From Sporomusa sp. (lineage in GTDB: Bacteria > Bacillota_C > Negativicutes > Sporomusales > Sporomusaceae), in the NCBI GenBank assembly GCA_029256645.1, contig JAQSXM010000019.1:1-16410 (forward strand): DNA of 16,410 bases, in the 5' to 3' direction. Shown here one piece after another: positions 14,115 through 16,410 of the stretch. Both the position numbers and the translations under genes were made by a program. Within the stretch, counting starts at the first letter, position 1. Each line of letters starts with the position of its first letter. The notes under the pieces are model-generated. The model was not told the origin of the DNA. It saw nothing but the letters and a program-made list of their open reading frames with translations, and ran no database searches.

Positions 14115-14993
14115 ATGAGTGATCAAGCTGCGAAACTACGACAAATGGCACTAAACTCCTCGATCCTCAAAAGTCCGATTAAGCAAGGTTCTAAAAGTCG
14201 GGTAATTACCGTTACCAGTGGTAAAGGCGGTGTTGGGAAAACCAACTTTACTGTAAACCTGGCACTGGCTTTAGCGGGGCTTGGACAAAAGATATTGGTG
14301 ATTGATGCCGATTTTGGGATGTCTAATGTTGAGGTTGTTCTGGGTTGTTCATCCCGGTATAGCGTTCTTAATCTATTGGAAGACGGACTCAATATCACTG
14401 ACGTTGTTACAGTAGGGCCGCGCGGCATTAAGTTTATGGCCGGCGGCTCGGGAATGTATCAACTGGCTAATCTGAGTGATGCCCATCTACAGCATATTGT
14501 GTCTCAGATATCTTTATTTGACAACTGGGCGGATATTGTCCTCGTTGATACCGGTGCCGGCCTCAGCCGGAATGTCTTGAACTTTGTTATGGCTGCCGAC
14601 GAGGTTATTATTATTACGACCCCGGAGCCTACGGCGATTACCGATGCCTACGCAATGATGAAAGCCTACGGGGTCCAAAACGGGGTTGCGCCGCTTAGGT
14701 TAGTCGTTAATCGCATCGTAGATCTTGATGAGGGTCAGATGGTTGTTGACAAATTAATTAGTGTTTCCCAGAGGTTTCTTGATGTATCAGTCAACAATCT
14801 TGGCTATGTATATGAAGACCGCAATCTGGTTAAAGCCGTTAAAAAGCAGGTCCCACTGTTAGTGTCGTTTCCGGAGGCCATATCGTCCCGGTGTATTGAG
14901 AATATTGCCCAGCGCTTACTCTACGGCGAAACCACGCAACGGCCACGAGGTATGAGAGGATTTTTTCGCAAATTTTTAGAATTTATAGGGTAG
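14115..14993 (+). CDS. flhG: Flagellar number regulator FlhG (MinD-like ATPase, YlxH/FleN)
   Basis: FlhG is a MinD/ParA-type ATPase that controls flagellar number and pattern and stimulates the FlhF GTPase. The 292-residue product keeps the N-terminal FlhF-activating motif DQAxxLR (D3-R9, DQAAKLR). The deviant Walker A loop is KGGVGKT at K37-T43. Next come IDADFGMSNVEVVLG and the Walker B-like LVDTGAGLSRNVLNF. The C-terminus (RPRGMRGFFRKFLEFIG) is basic and amphipathic, consistent with the membrane-targeting helix of MinD-like proteins. The gene follows flhF by 3 bases with GAGGGA as Shine-Dalgarno. The DQAxxLR motif distinguishes it from MinD itself. Confidence 0.95.
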   Translation: MSDQAAKLRQMALNSSILKSPIKQGSKSRVITVTSGKGGVGKTNFTVNLALALAGLGQKILVIDADFGMSNVEVVLGCSSRYSVLNLLEDGLNITDVVTVGPRGIKFMAGGSGMYQLANLSDAHLQHIVSQISLFDNWADIVLVDTGAGLSRNVLNFVMAADEVIIITTPEPTAITDAYAMMKAYGVQNGVAPLRLVVNRIVDLDEGQMVVDKLISVSQRFLDVSVNNLGYVYEDRNLVKAVKKQVPLLVSFPEAISSRCIENIAQRLLYGETTQRPRGMRGFFRKFLEFIG

Positions 14994-15015
14994 TTCCTCA
15001 AAAGTGAGGAGGGGG
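14994..15015 (+). promoter_or_regulatory. Hairpin enclosing the Shine-Dalgarno of the PilZ gene
   Basis: TTCCTCA (14994-15000) pairs with TGAGGAG (15005-15011), the outermost pair being G-U, around an AAAG tetraloop. The 3' arm contains GGAG of the GGAGG Shine-Dalgarno (15008-15012); only the trailing G-run to 15015 stays free. The hairpin starts immediately after the flhG stop, so ribosomes finishing flhG could melt it. Pairing is visible; regulatory effect is inferred. Confidence 0.5.
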
Positions 15016-15020
15016 TTCTA

Positions 15021-15686
15021 ATTAGTATTAAATCGGAAGAAATTTTTAAAATTAATCAGCGTATTGAGGTTTTTGTACCTAGCAGTAGTGGGCTTGTCGA
15101 GCAATATCGCAGCCGAATAGAGGATATTAATGCGGATAATATAGTTATTGCGATGCCGATGACTAAAAGTCTACCTGTTATGCTGCAACGTGGGGAAGTG
15201 TTTTTTGGGCGGGTTGTGGCAAATTTTGCGGCTTTTGAGTTTACCAGCTCACTAATTGCCAAACAAATGCAGCCTCTGCCTGTGTGGATTATTGCTGCTC
15301 CTTACAACATCAAAAAAATCCAGCAAAGAGCTTTTGTTAGGGTAGACGCGGCTTTACCAGTACAAATTACAGAGCTTATTGATGGAAAGGAAATCGAAGA
15401 TACAAGAATTACTGCTGTAACCAAAGATATTAGTGGCGGTGGTTTACAAATAGCTACTACCCATCTTTGGCCTCTTGATACTGAATTAATGGTGAATGTG
15501 GATTACCCTGGTGTTGGGCCGATTTCACTTAGAAGCAAAGTTATGAGAATACAGCAGCCCCAACCTGACCGGGCATTATTCTGGATTGGGATTAAATTTC
15601 TTGAGATTAACGAAAGAGACCGTGGCAATATTATCAAATTTATTTTTAAGAAGCAGCTTGAGCAACGCCGTAAAGGCTTGGAGTGA
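15021..15686 (+). CDS. PilZ-domain c-di-GMP effector, YcgR/YpfA-like flagellar brake, probable ATT start
   Basis: This protein should bind cyclic di-GMP and slow or alter the flagellar motor, as YcgR (E. coli) and YpfA/DgrA (B. subtilis) do. Read from ATT 15021 the product is 221 residues, the normal family size. Residues ~5-95 form a YcgR N-terminal-type domain (KINQRIEVFVP, then a beta-rich region with MLQRGEVFFGRVV). The PilZ domain starts near 100. It has the c-di-GMP motifs RxxxR (R103-R107, RAFVR) and DxSxxG (D136-G141, DISGGG). The first ATG in frame, 15153, would remove 44 residues of the N-terminal domain and has no Shine-Dalgarno. The frame is open back to the flhG stop with no ATG, GTG or TTG, while ATT 15021 lies 8 bases after GGAGG. 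ATT 15027 is a less well placed alternative. Confidence 0.85.
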   Translation: MSIKSEEIFKINQRIEVFVPSSSGLVEQYRSRIEDINADNIVIAMPMTKSLPVMLQRGEVFFGRVVANFAAFEFTSSLIAKQMQPLPVWIIAAPYNIKKIQQRAFVRVDAALPVQITELIDGKEIEDTRITAVTKDISGGGLQIATTHLWPLDTELMVNVDYPGVGPISLRSKVMRIQQPQPDRALFWIGIKFLEINERDRGNIIKFIFKKQLEQRRKGLE

Positions 15687-15710
15687 CTTTTAGGTATTGG
15701 TGGTGAGTTT

Positions 15711-16410
15711 TTGATAAAGGTACTGGTTGTTGATGACTCGGTATTTATGCGCAAGCTACTAAGTGATTTGTTTGCAAGTGAAACCGATTTTACCGTTCTT
15801 GATACTGCTCGCAATGGTAAAGACGCGATCGATAAAGTAAAGCGGCTTAAACCTGACTTAATTACCATGGATGTCGAGATGCCGGTTATGGATGGTATTA
15901 CAGCCCTGGAAGTTGTTATGAAAGAGTGTCCGACACCGGTAGTTATGATTAGCAGTTTAACCCAGGCAGGTGCTGAAGCTACCCTGCGGGCCCTGGAATT
16001 AGGCGCTGTTGAGTTTGTCGCAAAAACCGCCGGACCAATTTCAAATATATCAGGAATTCGAGCCGAGATATTGAGTAAATGTAGGGCAGCTGTGAAAGCC
16101 AATGTTGCTCAACTCACAAAAATCCAGCCGGTTAATCTTCTAAATTCACCATTTAAAATGGCCGCGACCACAGGCTTGGTGGCAGATGAACGCATTGTAG
16201 CTATTGGTACTTCTACAGGCGGACCACGTGCTCTACAGGAAATCATCACTAAACTCCCAGGCAATATTCCCTGCTCGGTTGTTATTGTTCAGCATATGCC
16301 GCCAGGTTTTACAAAATCGCTGGCCGAACGCTTAAACTCATTGTCTTCCGTTACTGTTAAGGAAGCTGAGCAAAATGATGTTTTGCGTCCGGGCCTTGTG
16401 CTGATTGCAC
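15711..16410 (+). CDS. cheB: Chemotaxis methylesterase/deamidase CheB (3' end outside window)
   Basis: CheB removes methyl groups from chemoreceptors and deamidates Gln residues, providing adaptation feedback from CheA. The frame is open from TTG 15711 to the window edge (233 complete codons of about 350 expected). The receiver domain has D8/D9, phosphoacceptor D54 (TMDVEMPVMDG), S81/S82 and K105 (FVAKTAG). A linker covers ~120-155 and the methylesterase domain starts near 160, with catalytic S168 (IGTSTGGPRAL) and H195 (VQHMPPGFTKSLAERL). The third catalytic residue (Asp) lies beyond the window. The TTG start is 7 bases after a GGTGG core in GGTGGTGA (15699-15706), a near match to the anti-Shine-Dalgarno complement. 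It follows the PilZ gene by 24 bases. Confidence 0.95.
   Translation, partial: MIKVLVVDDSVFMRKLLSDLFASETDFTVLDTARNGKDAIDKVKRLKPDLITMDVEMPVMDGITALEVVMKECPTPVVMISSLTQAGAEATLRALELGAVEFVAKTAGPISNISGIRAEILSKCRAAVKANVAQLTKIQPVNLLNSPFKMAATTGLVADERIVAIGTSTGGPRALQEIITKLPGNIPCSVVIVQHMPPGFTKSLAERLNSLSSVTVKEAEQNDVLRPGLVLIA

Noticed and set aside
14115..14993. MinD cell-division ATPase instead of FlhG
   Set aside because: The N-terminal DQAxxLR motif and the position after flhF are specific to FlhG.
15503..16102. Minus-strand 199-residue open frame across the PilZ-cheB junction
   Set aside because: The plus strand here encodes clearly conserved PilZ and CheB motifs; the antisense product is Ser/Ile/Leu-rich without recognisable features.

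Overview
The window is a single, almost gap-free, plus-strand flagellar/chemotaxis locus of the Firmicutes type. It runs from the end of fliK to the first two thirds of cheB: fliK(partial) - flgD - TIGR02530-family gene - flgE - flbD/swrD - fliL - fliM - fliY - cheY - fliO - fliP - fliQ - fliR - flhB - flhA - flhF - flhG - PilZ protein (YcgR/YpfA-like) - cheB(partial). The order matches the fla/che operon of Bacillus and Clostridia. FliY (a CheC-FliN fusion), a short FlgD without its C-terminal domains, and the flbD gene all point to Firmicutes. Moderate GC, many TTG/GTG starts and the flhG-PilZ-cheB order would fit an anaerobic, possibly diderm, lineage such as the Negativicutes (Sporomusaceae-like). 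That placement is an inference; nothing in the window proves an outer membrane.

Layout. 1-3833 is the rod/hook section: hook-length control (FliK), hook cap (FlgD), an uncharacterised flagellar-operon protein, and the hook protein FlgE. A strong intrinsic terminator follows flgE, then a plausible sigma-A promoter before flbD, so this is a probable transcription boundary. 3999-6954 holds motor function genes (FlbD, FliL) and the switch (FliM, FliY). 6995-7357 is CheY, which binds the switch. 7370-13021 is the flagellar type III export gate (FliO, P, Q, R, FlhB, FlhA). 13023-14993 is the FlhF/FlhG pair that sets flagellar number and position. 15021-15686 is a PilZ c-di-GMP effector likely to act as a flagellar brake, and 15711 onward is CheB, which adjusts receptor methylation. 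Coding is nearly continuous, with several overlapping start/stop pairs, so most of the genes should be co-transcribed. There is no stretch over 300 bases without a gene; the longest gap, about 165 bases between flgE and flbD, holds the terminator and promoter.

Most genes are conventional. Three points stand out. (1) FlgE carries an Ala-rich insertion of about 188 residues just before its D2 domain, including nine consecutive seven-residue repeats of the form AADAAKx. (2) The PilZ gene has no ATG/GTG/TTG start that gives a full-length protein. Its frame is open upstream to an ATT codon placed 8 bases after a strong Shine-Dalgarno, and that Shine-Dalgarno sits inside a hairpin. (3) Hairpins or terminators flank flgE on both sides, suggesting hook protein expression is set separately from the rest of the operon. 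I see no mobile element, CRISPR array, tRNA, rRNA or clearly undescribed multi-gene system.
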